A stretch of DNA of 64,000 nt from Vibrionales bacterium SWAT-3 (lineage in GTDB: Bacteria > Pseudomonadota > Gammaproteobacteria > Enterobacterales > Vibrionaceae): the NCBI GenBank assembly GCA_000169995.1, contig AAZW01000019.1:16557-80556 (forward strand), written 5' to 3'. The notes under the pieces were generated by a model, which saw nothing but the letters and a program-made list of their open reading frames with translations, had not been told where the DNA came from and made no database searches. Positions 8,744 through 18,586 of the stretch are shown piece by piece; positions within the stretch are counted from its first letter, which is position 1; every line of letters begins with the position of its first letter. The translations under genes and the position numbers were made by a program.

Positions 8744-10135
8744 TTACCAACTCAGAGCCGACGTAGCGGATGATTGTGGTTTTTCATCTTGCTTAGATTG
8801 GGTATCTACAGGGGAAGTCTGAGATACATGCTCTTCGACACTTGGCGGCTCCGAAACGGGAGGCGTCGCTTGAGGTGTCTGGGGGCTTTCAATGTCCACC
8901 GTTGGAGTACTCATCTCCGGCAGCAAAACCTGATCGAGATGATTCAATCCAGCGGCATTAAAAATCGTACTAAGAGCGTCACCGTTTTGTTCCGACATCA
9001 TTTCTTGCAGCAACTCAGGTAAGGATAAATATCCCCATCGAATCGCTTTTTCTAACAAGAATGAAATTGGGCTATGCGGTTCGCTCTGGCGAAAATAATC
9101 AGAGACTTCTCTCAGCAAATGGAAAGCTAAGTCTCGGTTCATGTTGTTAAAGTTACCCAGTTCAGAGAGATTTCCTGCGTGTAAGTGTTGGCTTACGGTC
9201 TGAGCCTGCTCCGATGGCATAGGTATTGGCTCTATCTGTTTTGGATCCATATGGTTTGGCTGATCACCTTCAGAAACTGAACTTTCGGCAACCTCTTGCT
9301 CTACTGCCTTGGCCTCCGCTTTCGGGGCCAACTTAATTCCGCTTAAATGAACCAAAGCGTTTTCAACGAGGGTAAGCAGTGACTTCGCAAATCCAAAGTT
9401 GGTAGTTTGACTGCCTACAGACTGACAATGAGTGCTCACTAACGTAGACAAACGCTCCAACTGGAAGATACAACGTTTGGCATTTTCCATCTTGAATTGA
9501 ATCGCGGAACGCTCTTGAGCCACCGTGGTGGTAAGCGTAGATTTCAGTTGGCTGATTTCGCCTTTTCTCTCTGCACTTTGAAAATCAAAAAACGTCACTT
9601 CCCCAACTAAGGGCAGTTGCAGCATCGGGGCATAGAGAATCGAGCTTTCCTCGCTATCACCAACTAATTGGAAAAATGCTTTAACTTTCGCATCAGCTTG
9701 CTCTCTCTCTTTGCCCTTATCATCATCAGATTTGAGCTTTTCAACTGGCAGTACAGGGTTGAGGTGATCCCAGTACTTCTCACTTAAATCGGCTAACCAC
9801 TCAAGGCTATTCGCAGCACTTTCTAACGTGGTATCGAGAAGGAATTGAGCGGCAACAAACCATGAGATGAGCTCGATATCTCTGGTTGTCTTTGAAAACT
9901 GTTCGAACAAGCTGTCTGAAAGAGTCTTCCAGCTATTTAGACATGCCTCTTGTAACGCGTCTTTCTCGTCAGCACTGGGGTTTTGACTTAGCTTACGCAG
10001 CGCTGTTTGCGCGACATTAAATTCATTACGTAATGGGCGAAAAGCACCTTTATCCAGTTTAAGGTAAACGCCACAGATAGAATCATCACTCAGAGGTGTA
10101 GAAAGTTGCTCAATTTGATGCTTTGAAAAAGGCAT
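8744..10135 (-). CDS. tssA: T6SS assembly protein TssA (ImpA N-terminal family)
   Basis: TssA primes and coordinates tail-tube and sheath polymerisation. The 463-residue product carries an ImpA-type N-terminal domain (about residues 5-160), including the CGVYLKLDKGAFRPLRNEFN region, ELISWFVAAQFLLD and a LSEKYWDHLNPVLP block typical of ImpA_N. A variable linker of Glu, Gln and Pro residues follows at about 275-310, then a second ordered segment with the NRDLAFHLLREVSDYFRQSE motif and PISFLLEKAIRWG. A Pro/Gln-rich tail ends the protein. It is the first visible gene of the tss operon, so the operon promoter should lie in the 10136-10815 gap. Confidence 0.9.
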   Translation of the reverse strand: MPFSKHQIEQLSTPLSDDSICGVYLKLDKGAFRPLRNEFNVAQTALRKLSQNPSADEKDALQEACLNSWKTLSDSLFEQFSKTTRDIELISWFVAAQFLLDTTLESAANSLEWLADLSEKYWDHLNPVLPVEKLKSDDDKGKEREQADAKVKAFFQLVGDSEESSILYAPMLQLPLVGEVTFFDFQSAERKGEISQLKSTLTTTVAQERSAIQFKMENAKRCIFQLERLSTLVSTHCQSVGSQTTNFGFAKSLLTLVENALVHLSGIKLAPKAEAKAVEQEVAESSVSEGDQPNHMDPKQIEPIPMPSEQAQTVSQHLHAGNLSELGNFNNMNRDLAFHLLREVSDYFRQSEPHSPISFLLEKAIRWGYLSLPELLQEMMSEQNGDALSTIFNAAGLNHLDQVLLPEMSTPTVDIESPQTPQATPPVSEPPSVEEHVSQTSPVDTQSKQDEKPQSSATSALSW

Positions 10136-10821
10136 AGGTTCCTGCTCTATTGGGTTAATCAGCCGACTATTCGCTTAAGTGCTAATAAAGTTCAATCGCT
10201 ATTTTCTGTATTTTTAGATAAGGAAAAACGGTAGAGGTATTGAGTTAGTTCAACCTGCCAAATTCTTATTTGCGCAGCAAAAATAACATTTTACTAATAT
10301 TGTTTCATACTAAGTGGCAAATTTATTAATTGCCAAGATTATATCTTTGAGATGAATTATAGAAAGACCCATTCACGCCATGTTTGGGGGATTTTTAGGC
10401 CATACAACCTCTTTAAAATAACACTACAAAAAGAAATGAAATTAGATAAATTGCTGATTTTGTTTGAATTAAAACAAATCAAGCATGATAGAGCCTTATA
10501 TATTAACAATGTCTTAAATATCCCCTCAAAGATATAGCCATCATAAAAACATGAACGCCCTAGCGCAGCGTCTTAAAAATGAAACAAATTTGAGAATAAA
10601 AATAACCGCAAAGTAATCGATTACATCTTATTCAGATAATAATTAAATAAACAAATTACCTTGAATTAAGGTCTAACTCGAAATAGATTAAATGTACAGA
10701 GCATGAAAGTTGATACCAACACATCAAGTAATAATAATATCAATTATTATGTAATAATTTCGAATGTTCATCCAATAAACAGCCTTTTAGAACTGTTTAT
10801 TTAATAGTGAATTAAGTGAAT
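10136..10821. promoter_or_regulatory. Divergent T6SS control region (tssA operon / vgrG)
   Basis: This AT-rich gap of about 680 bp separates the minus-strand tss operon from the plus-strand vgrG set, so it should hold both promoters. Visible structures are an inverted repeat TGGCAA-N9-TTGCCA at 10315-10335, a 12-bp perfect palindrome GTAATCGATTAC at 10613-10624, and a 12-bp perfect inverted repeat TATATCTTTGAG at 10340-10351 whose partner is at 10525-10536. No clear sigma-54 -24/-12 element was found. I see no convincing gene; a 61-codon frame at 10352-10537 lies between the long inverted repeats and looks spurious. Confidence 0.55.
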
Positions 10822-12812
10822 ATGAGCAATAACGAATTAAAGCACCAAACCCGCTCCCTCACCATTAAGCTTTCAGATAACAAAAGTTATATCGTCACCC
10901 AATTAATTGGGGAAGAAAGCGTATCCGGCGGTTGTCAGTTTTCCGTTTCCATCGCAGCCAACATGGAGATCGATACCAAAAACCTAGGCAAAGCCGTTTG
11001 TGTGTCTTATGAGTTTGATTCTGGAAAGCGCTTTTTTTCAGGCATATGTAGCACTCTGCAATTCACAGGATACAGCAAAGACAAGCACCAGTTTATTATC
11101 AAGTAGAGATATTGGATCCGCTTAGCTTGCTGCAATACAAACGCAGTCGTCAGATTTTTCAAAACATGACGACGAAACAGATCATTGAAAAGCTGCTAGA
11201 ACAAGCTGATCTCAAAAGCTATTTTCACTTTTCACTTTCCGGAAACGGGAAGAAGCATGAGTATTGTGTTCAACTTGATGAAACCGACCAAGCTTTTATA
11301 CAGCGCTTGTTAGCAAGCGAAGGGTGGCACTACCACGTACGCCACCAATCTAATAAGTCGACAATCTGCATTGGCGATTCGAATCAACGATTTGAGAAAA
11401 TATCTGATCCAAAGTTAAGCTATCAAATAGGTGGCAACAATCAGCAGCACGTACTAACAACGTGGAGCCAATCCCATCATGTTGGCAGCGGAAAGGTATC
11501 TGTCGCCGATCATACTCAAGATCTGGCTGAATTTTTTGATAGCGGCACCCGAAAAAGCACCGAAAGTTACGCGTCAGCTTCATTGACGCAAGAACTCTTT
11601 GCATTTGGTCACGAAAATAAAAATGAAGTCCGTGACGCTGCAAAAATGCATATGGAAGCGTTAGATCTTAAGAAATCAGCCTCTCACTCATCATCGAATT
11701 TAGCGACGCTTGCTTGTGGCTATAAATTTGAACTAACGAACCATCCTCTCGGTTCAATGAACCAAGAGTACATCGTCACTCATCTATCACACCGCATATC
11801 CAGAGAAGAATCGAACAACGACGTCGCTTATCAGAATCAGTTTTCTTGCATCCCTTCGTCACTGGTTTTTCGTCCAGAAATACTAGATAAACCGCGTGTC
11901 CATAGCTTACATACCGCAACCGTGACCGGGCCTAAGGGAGAAGAGATTTACCGAGATAAATTAGGCCGAATAAAAGTGCAATTTCACTGGGATAGAGGCG
12001 GCAAAAATGACGAAAACAGTTCATGTTGGTTGCCAGTATCGCAAGGGTTCGCCAGTAAGGGATTCGGTTCTCAGTTCACACCACGCATTGGTGATGAAGT
12101 GATCGTTCAGTACATTGATGGTGATCCCAATCGTCCTATCGTGACCGGATCTTTATACAACAAAAACAGCGCAGCTCCTTATAGCTCGGATACTCAAAAC
12201 GGCATCAAAACTCGTTCAACGCCTAAGGGCAGCAGCAAGCAAGGAAACGAACTGCGTTTTGAAGATCAAAAAGACAAAGAACAAGTGTACTTACATGCTG
12301 AAAAAGATTGGCTGCTGGACGTCAATAACGACAGCCAGTCAACGATTAAAGGCATGAAAAAGACTCAAGTTGAGAAGAGTGCCACCCTAAACGTTAAAGA
12401 AGACATACAAGTCGAAAGTGAAAAAACGCTTACCGCCAAAAGTAAAGACAACTGGACGGGTGACAGTGAGAAAGATCTGAACCTCAGTGCCGCTTCCAAC
12501 ATCAATATTGCGGCTAAATCGACAGTCAGCGTTGATGGCAACCAAGTATCGATCTGCGGTAAATCGAAGATCGAACTCAAAGTGGGCGCGAGTAAAATCG
12601 AGATCAGCGCTAGTGGTATTAAGATCGACGCTCCTCAAGTCTCTGTTTCAGGAAAAGCAAAAGCAGAGATGAAAGCCGCAATGATCAATATTGAAGGCCA
12701 AGGTAAGGCCGATGTAAAAGCAGCGTTAGTGTCGGTTAACGGCAGTGCTATGACACAAATAAAAGCAGGGGCCATGGTGCAAATTCAAGGCGCAATTACA
12801 AAGGTAAATTGA
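10822..12812 (+). pseudogene. vgrG: T6SS spike protein VgrG, disrupted by a one-base frameshift
   Basis: VgrG trimers form the puncturing spike that docks PAAR proteins and effectors. The N-terminal 95 codons (ATG at 10822; a GTG lies at 10816) end at TAG 11104-11106 right after HQFIIK. The rest of VgrG resumes in another frame from about 11106 (VEILDPLSLLQYKRSRQIF). Adding one G after AAG at 11103 restores IIKVEILDPLSLL and a protein of about 665 residues, the usual VgrG size. The downstream part holds the gp27-like domain, the gp5 OB region (GRIKVQFHWDRGG, then GFGSQFTPRIGDEVIV) and C-terminal beta-helix repeats. It has no extra effector domain. It could be a real null allele or a base-call error. 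Confidence 0.88.
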
Positions 12813-13375
12813 TGATGTTGATAAAGGTTCCTCACCAATCCGCGCAAGACATCTTAAGTGTCTACGAGCCAAATGCCGCATTCGCAGAGTTAGCAGACGC
12901 GAACACTACGCCTATCGATTTGATTTCTGTGGCGATGGAGCAAGAGCTGTTTGCCGATGCTGTGACTTTTCTTGCGCATGCTCTCCCAGTTCGTGAATCC
13001 ATTTGGTGGAGCGTAACCTGCGCCGCATCTCTGCATCACTGGCAAGAAGACGAAGCCAATGCCATACGCGCAGCAAAAGCTTGGGTTTATACACCTGATG
13101 AAACAAGCCGCCGATTTGCAGAACAAATGGCAGAAAAAGCGGGATTAGAAACCGGTGCTGGCTGGGCAGCTCAAGCAGCTTTTTGGAGTGGTGGCAGTAT
13201 GATTAAGCCAGAGGATCCTGCCGTTCCCCCTCCCCCATACTTGTACGCACAAGCGGTCGCTGGAAGCATTAACCTTTCAGCAGTCTTACCTGACGGTGAA
13301 GAGGCGAAAGAACGCTATCAACAGTTTGTAGAAATGGGTCTAAACATCGCCTCTGGCGGAAACGGGCAACAATAG
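12812..13375 (+). CDS. T6SS-associated protein, DUF6931-like
   Basis: This protein of about 187 residues has no catalytic motif that I recognise. It is rich in Ala and Glu helices (AMEQELFADAVTFLAHALPV; SIWWSVTCAASLHHW), and ends in a Pro-rich stretch (PEDPAVPPPPYLYAQAVAG) followed by another helix. Genes of this type commonly sit between vgrG and paar and are called DUF6931; the domain name is from memory and needs a profile search. The ATG at 12812 overlaps the vgrG stop, with AAAGG 7-8 bases upstream. The context suggests a loader or accessory of the VgrG-PAAR spike. Confidence 0.7.
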   Translation: MMLIKVPHQSAQDILSVYEPNAAFAELADANTTPIDLISVAMEQELFADAVTFLAHALPVRESIWWSVTCAASLHHWQEDEANAIRAAKAWVYTPDETSRRFAEQMAEKAGLETGAGWAAQAAFWSGGSMIKPEDPAVPPPPYLYAQAVAGSINLSAVLPDGEEAKERYQQFVEMGLNIASGGNGQQ

Positions 13376-13384
13376 GGAAAGAAC

Positions 13385-13681
13385 ATGCTTCCAGCAGCCA
13401 GAGCAACAGACATGCACATGTGTCCGATGCAAACACCAGCAGTGGTGCCAATCCCTCACGTAGGCGGGCCATTGCTCCCTCTACCAACAACAGTATTGAT
13501 CGGCAACCTGCCAGCCGCCACTCTAGGGCAGATATGTGTTTGTGTTGGCGCACCAGATAGCGTAGTTAAAGGAAGTGCAACCGTGCTGATTAACAATAAG
13601 CCCGCGGCGCGCATGGGCGATCTCACGGCTCATGGCGGAACCATAGTGATGGGGATGCCAACCATATTGATTGGTGGATAG
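13385..13681 (+). CDS. PAAR-domain spike tip protein
   Basis: PAAR proteins form the sharp cone on the VgrG trimer and can carry effectors. The 98-residue product is almost entirely PAAR domain. It starts MLPAARATDMHMCPMQTPAV, with PHVGGPLLP, then TVLINNKPAARMGDLTAHGG and a closing MGMPTILIGG repeat; His and Cys residues suited to tip metal binding are present. No C-terminal toxin extension exists. AGGGAAAG lies just before the ATG. The gene ends 164 bp from the convergent tnsE end, with no effector or immunity gene in between, which is unusual for a vgrG-paar island. Confidence 0.93.
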   Translation: MLPAARATDMHMCPMQTPAVVPIPHVGGPLLPLPTTVLIGNLPAATLGQICVCVGAPDSVVKGSATVLINNKPAARMGDLTAHGGTIVMGMPTILIGG

Positions 13682-13845
13682 TAACATTTTCTTCAATTAA
13701 AAATTAAGAGGACGCTCATCTACTCGAGCTTTACTATACAGTCTTCATGATAAGCTTAATGTTTATACCTAATCAACTCGAAGATATAGGCTTTAGTCTC
13801 TGGAAATTATCGTTAATTCGGGTTCTGTCGCAAACTTAGAGCCCT
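13682..13845. other. Short gap between the PAAR gene and tnsE
   Basis: These 164 bp separate the plus-strand PAAR gene from the minus-strand tnsE. I looked for a Tn7-type end here (TGTCGGCGGACAATA with AATAAAGTTTGATC repeats) on both strands and found none. No gene and no strong terminator are seen. The absence of an end is what places the T6SS inside, or next to an end-less copy of, element A. Confidence 0.6.
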
Positions 13846-15421
13846 CTAGGTTACTCTTTTCACAGCCCTATGGAGCGCTTCTATCCATGCTGTCTCATAC
13901 TCACTTTCGGTTCTGAGGACAGTTTCACCTTCAATTTTTTTGGTTCTAGAAGGGTGCTTAATTTCAACCACTACTGAACAGTGTTCTTGGTTTGCTTTAG
14001 CATCCCATCGAACGCCTTTCTCGGAACATGCTTTCATTACGTGCGTAAGCCCATCTTTGCTACTTTCAGAAAACCCAAATAATCTAGACCCTAGACTATG
14101 CTTGTCGTTAATATCGCTAATATCCACCTCAATGATGACAAGCGGGGTTTGCCGGTAATAGAAATATGCACAATGAAAGGTTCGAGCCTCCTGTGTGAGC
14201 TTGTTTTTGTATATCAGGGAAGAATTGTCCGGCTTTGGCATTGCCAAGCACTGTGTACCTTTGTGTTCATAATCAGGAAGTTTCATGAGCTTCTTGATTA
14301 CCTTTTCAAAAATTTGAAAGTTACCTGTAGGTGCGACTACTTTCGGAGTCTCAGGCCTAGTTGGATCATCGCAATCACTACGATTGATCGCCCAGTCTAG
14401 TTCTTGCGCCGATCCTGTTGCTGTTCCGTGACCAACTCCAGATGTATCACGTTTTGGCTCTTCGGTGGTATTCACATTAGGCGCTACCCTCGATAATGCT
14501 TTTCCTGGGGAAACGGTTACTTCATCTTCAGTATTACAGACAAATCGAAAGCCTTCTTCACTGAAGGTATCCCTTTTTCTATGACTGCCTGGCGTAGCTT
14601 CAAAGTCCAACTGCGGATCTGGGTCTGTCCGGTTAATTTCTGGGCGCTTGCCGTTACTTGGCTCAATAGGAATAACATCGATTTTTTTTGGATGGAATAT
14701 CGAGACTTTTTTTCCATAGTTAAAACTAGACGAGTAAACTATCTTGATTTCTTCAACATAAAAAAGCCTTGGGTCGCTTTCATCATACTCACCAGCAAGC
14801 TTAAATCGCCAACTTTTAAGTGGCGGTGGCTCAAAGTTAAAGTTCCACCCCGAATTTTCATCTTGTTGTAACTTGTCATAGATGCTGTTGAAGCTTCTTG
14901 TTGCCTCAGGATTAAGCAACAACCACCTCAAGTGTTTGCATGCATCCTTGGAGTTCAAATTCTTTAATGGGTAATCCGATGACCTGTTGAAACGGATAAA
15001 ACACTCTTTTCCAGTATCATCCACAACGGCCATCCCCAATAACCCGTTTGGTCTTAAGGCTGTACGTGTTAGATGTACATTGTGTAAAAAAAGTGCTCGA
15101 GCGAGCTCTATACAAGGGACAACAGCCTTTAAGTTACCCTCCCTTAAAATGATTGAATGCGATTTGTTTGAAGAGGCTCTTTGAAAATTATCTGATATTT
15201 TTATGTCGATGATTTCGCGCTTATGTGGAAGCGTGCGTTCTTTGTTCGATCGAGTAGTGAGAATTAACAACCAACATTGGTATCAGTTCCGCCGGGACAC
15301 GACTTTTCGGGAAACCTGAAAACTGAACGTTGATATAAGGCCGGACTTTATTATTGAGAACGCGCTTGGTGTGGATACTTCCAATATTGATTAACGGTAC
15401 ATTTTCAGGAAAGTGCCGCAA
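13846..15421 (-). pseudogene. tnsE: Tn7-type target selector TnsE, frameshifted near the N-terminus
   Basis: TnsE directs Tn7 to conjugating plasmids and discontinuous DNA replication. The C-terminal 474 codons (frame 13846-15270) match recalled Tn7 TnsE in the block IELARALFLHNVHLTRTAL (LELARSLFLINSYFCRSCL in Tn7) and in NFNFEPPPLKSWRFKLAGE followed by YVEEI. The first 55 residues lie in another frame (within 15221-15514), with NVPLINIGS and LIPMLVVNS. Removing one base near 15259 joins VVNS to TTRSNKE, as in Tn7 VVNSTTK. The joined product is about 528 residues (Tn7: 538). TTG at 15421 is the likely start, overlapping tnsD. TnsE is probably inactive unless the indel is a base-call error. 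Confidence 0.87.
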
Positions 15422-16946
15422 CTCTCTGCCAGGTTGGGATGTCCAATCGGAGAATTTCCCGTGCAGGTTTCCTGCTACGCGCACGGCTGAGTCCAGCAAG
15501 TCGTTCAATCTCACACACGGGCCTTAAAACATCATTACACTCAATGAGTTGAACCATAACACGGCTTAATCGTCTTGTTTGGTACTCTTCAACCGATTCG
15601 CTATATCGATCAAAAAACAAGCTGCAAAGTGGGAGTTTGTACAATTTTTTTTCGATCAAGCTCTTTTTGGCTATTTTCGACGCAAACCATGATTTTGAAT
15701 GGCGAGGATCGTGTATTCTTCCCTCTGTTTCGTTCTTTATAGAAAGTAGCGCTTTCACTATCTGGCGGTCTCGAACCTGCCAATCAACACGATAATTCTG
15801 GTAATTTGAAGCGCGCTTGGGTTTGTGTACATTGAGCCACTCGCGATCATATCGATAAAGCCAAGAATACAGCCTAGCACCTAGGGCTGTCGTTCTTATC
15901 TTTTTAAGAGATTCAGTTTGTGACGATTCTAAAATTCCAAGCCACTGGTTTCTGATTATATCGCGCTTGACTATGTTTTTCGTCGCTCTAGTAGGGTGTG
16001 TTGCTCCTTCAATGATAGGGTATCCTCTAGCAAGATTAAGCTCTTCTAGTAAATCAACAGAACTGCCTCGAAGTGGCAGACAAACAATGAAGTGTTGCAG
16101 ATAGCTGAATACCCTTCGATGTTTTCTGAAGATTGCAACTAACCATGTATTTGCCCCACAAAGTGCTAAGCCTTGTTGGTTCAACCATTCATCTGACCAA
16201 TATCTGCGCACGGAATCCGAAATTGCTTTATGGTCTATTCTTGAACCAATCATCATTCCTGCATCTCTTGCAAGCCTCTGATAATAGAGCGTCCATTGCG
16301 CAGGTGAAATCGAACTTATTTTCGAGTTGAGTAAGATCTCTACCATTTCGGATATTCTCAGGTCGCAAGCGTTAGCGGCCTCAGAAAAACGTGTTTGGCA
16401 TTGATAGCTACTCGCATCAACAAACTGATGCCTGTGTGTAGAGTGAATCGGTATGTATGTATCTATGAGAATGCTCTGATGAAGCGGGCACGCGTTAACG
16501 CCAGGCACCTGAAACAATCGCTGCCAGTAGGTAAAACCAAGGTTCTTACTTTGTTCTTGCCAACATAGAGGGCAAATCTTGTACGTCGTAGGCCACTCGA
16601 TAACCGAAGCTGGAATACCTGCGCGAGACATACAGGGGTTCACTCGACTATGAATTAAATTGGCTTGCAACGCTTTATAGCGGTGTGACTCAACGAAGGG
16701 TTTAAACAACGGAAGGGACGTATAGCGCGCTACGATTTGCTTAGGGTTCACTTCCCATACGTGACCGATATGATCCAAAAGCTGCGCGATATGACCTTGT
16801 AGAAAAGGCGAAGGAACGATCATTCTATTGCCAAAGAGAATGTCTAATGCGATCTTGTCATCTTTGATTCCCATTTGCTGGATAAACCGAGCAATAATAC
16901 TAGTGAGCAACTCATCTTTCTGAGCGACTGGAAAATAGGTCAACAT
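15405..16946 (-). CDS. tnsD: Tn7-type attTn7-binding target selector TnsD (TniQ family)
   Basis: TnsD binds the 3' end of glmS and recruits TnsC so that the element inserts at attTn7. From ATG 16946 the product is 513 residues (Tn7 TnsD: 508). A CCHC-type zinc site CPLC...ACPLH falls at C125, C128, C153 and H156, essentially as in Tn7. Other shared blocks are QWTLYYQRLARDAGMM, IFRKHRRVFSYLQH, LYSWLYRYDREWL and YSESVEEYQTRRLS. An in-frame ATG at 16973 would add nine residues that Tn7 TnsD lacks, so 16946 is preferred. The gene follows tnsC and its end overlaps the start of tnsE. glmS lies nearby, as expected. Confidence 0.96.
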   Translation of the reverse strand: MLTYFPVAQKDELLTSIIARFIQQMGIKDDKIALDILFGNRMIVPSPFLQGHIAQLLDHIGHVWEVNPKQIVARYTSLPLFKPFVESHRYKALQANLIHSRVNPCMSRAGIPASVIEWPTTYKICPLCWQEQSKNLGFTYWQRLFQVPGVNACPLHQSILIDTYIPIHSTHRHQFVDASSYQCQTRFSEAANACDLRISEMVEILLNSKISSISPAQWTLYYQRLARDAGMMIGSRIDHKAISDSVRRYWSDEWLNQQGLALCGANTWLVAIFRKHRRVFSYLQHFIVCLPLRGSSVDLLEELNLARGYPIIEGATHPTRATKNIVKRDIIRNQWLGILESSQTESLKKIRTTALGARLYSWLYRYDREWLNVHKPKRASNYQNYRVDWQVRDRQIVKALLSIKNETEGRIHDPRHSKSWFASKIAKKSLIEKKLYKLPLCSLFFDRYSESVEEYQTRRLSRVMVQLIECNDVLRPVCEIERLAGLSRARSRKPAREILRLDIPTWQRVAALS

Positions 16947-17002
16947 CTTCAACCACCAAACAAATCGTTTCATTTATTAGAGTATAGTTAGCGGTTTCGT
17001 AC

Positions 17003-18586
17003 CTAGAGGTATGGTGTGATGTCAAGAATCATGCCTTCACGTTTTAGGTTGTTGTAGGTAGACATTGGGTTGTCACTTCTCAGCAATCGAAGATCGTTAT
17101 CCACATAACGAGGCTTTAGCTTGGCTACTTTTGATTTTTCAGGCTTACTTGTTGTCTCTGGTTTATCCTCTAACGATTTTATATGCGCAACTAACCCAAA
17201 TAGATCCTCACTAGGCTTTTCATCAATGGCTTGTCTCGCCGCTAGTTTAGCCACATCCTCACCAAGTCCCATGAGAATCAACATGCCTGTGAGTTCCACC
17301 AATTTATCATCAGTTACCTCACCAGTAGCTTCAAGCTCATCCACATCGCTATCGCTAGCTTGCCCAATAATACGAATTGAATCGGCAGGTAAGTCTAAGT
17401 CAGCATACTTAACGATTTCTTCTTTTCGACCGCTTTGGAGCGCTCGGATCATCGGATGAATGATCGACAACTCTTCGTTGAACACATCTTCGACTAACTT
17501 TAGGGTAATCACTTCTTTACCCGCAACCACTGCTCTTGCTTGGCAAAGGTAAAACAATGAAACAGCTACATGAGCGACACCTTGAGTGAGCTCCCAAAAC
17601 AAGTCCTTCATTGGTGTCGTAATCGGTGTCGGTGATTGAAACCACTGCAACTTCCACATTCTATTGAAAAAGCGCTCCCATTCGCTTTCATCGGTTGTAT
17701 TTGATAGGTGCTCGAATCGATTCCAATTCAAACTACCAAACTGAGCAGCGCGACGAGCAGACCTTAACGTAGGAGAAAAAAGTTCTAGGGCTTTGGGCGT
17801 GCCAATGAACAACACTGGCACTTTGATTACGTTAGTGAGAGTAACGAAGAAATTCAGTAATTTGGTCGCACCGCCGGAGCGCGCTGCACTAAGATGCTGA
17901 ATCTCGTCAATGACTAAGATACCAATAGAATGAAGGGCGCATACTCTGGCTATGTCACCCAACATAGATTCTGCTGATGACCTAGACTTCACATAGAGCA
18001 GTTCGTAGTCGCTTCCAATCGCGTCGTCTACCGCACGGAAAAAGTGGATACATAGGCTCTTTGCTGAACCATCATGAGGGCAATCAATCTTTAGCCATAC
18101 CAACTGAGTATGCTGATAATCTGGGTGATAAATGGCTTGATGCTTATATGAATCTAAAATCGCTTGAACGGCAGTAGTTTTACCTGTTCCAGAACAGCCA
18201 ATGACCGTCGTTGCCAACGCAGCACTACCCGCATTTCTCGATGCTGCGGAAAAATCGACGTTATCAACATCTAACAGGTTACGCTGATAGTCACTCGATG
18301 CGATATTTCGACCAAGGTATCCTCGGCGAATCATCCCTGAAATCATCTGTTCCAGTTGCAGGTGAGCTTTTGTCGGGTACAGAAAACCATCAAGTATTCG
18401 CATCATTGCATGGCGACGGATGTATCCAGGTAAGGTTTTTTCCGAGTCTCGCACTTTGGGGTAACGATTTAACTCTTTTGCCGTATTCTGAGGTGAGTTC
18501 AATAAAGGTAGTGCATTGATCAAAGGCTGATTTCGGTAATCTTCGATTTCAGGATCTGCGTATTCCGCATGGTGAATCTTAATCAT
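17003..18586 (-). CDS. tnsC: Tn7-type AAA+ regulator TnsC
   Basis: TnsC is the AAA+ ATPase that links target-bound TnsD or TnsE to the TnsAB transposase and mediates target immunity. Walker A GCSGTGKTT lies at about residues 130-138 and Walker B ILVIDEIQHLS at about 223-233. The product is 527 residues from ATG 18586 (Tn7: 555). That ATG has AGGAG seven bases upstream, whereas the upstream ATG at 18592 would be too close to it. The start overlaps the end of tnsB, indicating coupled translation. Confidence 0.96.
   Translation of the reverse strand: MIKIHHAEYADPEIEDYRNQPLINALPLLNSPQNTAKELNRYPKVRDSEKTLPGYIRRHAMMRILDGFLYPTKAHLQLEQMISGMIRRGYLGRNIASSDYQRNLLDVDNVDFSAASRNAGSAALATTVIGCSGTGKTTAVQAILDSYKHQAIYHPDYQHTQLVWLKIDCPHDGSAKSLCIHFFRAVDDAIGSDYELLYVKSRSSAESMLGDIARVCALHSIGILVIDEIQHLSAARSGGATKLLNFFVTLTNVIKVPVLFIGTPKALELFSPTLRSARRAAQFGSLNWNRFEHLSNTTDESEWERFFNRMWKLQWFQSPTPITTPMKDLFWELTQGVAHVAVSLFYLCQARAVVAGKEVITLKLVEDVFNEELSIIHPMIRALQSGRKEEIVKYADLDLPADSIRIIGQASDSDVDELEATGEVTDDKLVELTGMLILMGLGEDVAKLAARQAIDEKPSEDLFGLVAHIKSLEDKPETTSKPEKSKVAKLKPRYVDNDLRLLRSDNPMSTYNNLKREGMILDITPYL

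Noticed and set aside
10179..10195. AATAAAGTTCAATCG in the T6SS gap resembles a TnsB site and might mark a left end of element A
   Set aside because: It is a single isolated copy with two mismatches and no TGTC...GGACA terminus or neighbouring repeats; chance in AT-rich DNA is enough.
10352..10537. 61-codon frame in the T6SS control region
   Set aside because: No recognisable motif, and it lies between inverted repeats within a gap expected to be regulatory.
10136..10815. Sigma-54 promoter for the T6SS operon
   Set aside because: Candidates such as TGGCAA...TTGCCA have the wrong GG-to-GC spacing (14 instead of 10).
12365..12672. Overlapping frames in the repeat-rich vgrG 3' region
   Set aside because: Shadow frames of the VgrG beta-helix repeats.
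13820..13845. TGTCGCAAAC near the tnsE stop as a possible transposon terminus
   Set aside because: Only the first five bases match; no GGACAATA and no TnsB-type repeats follow.
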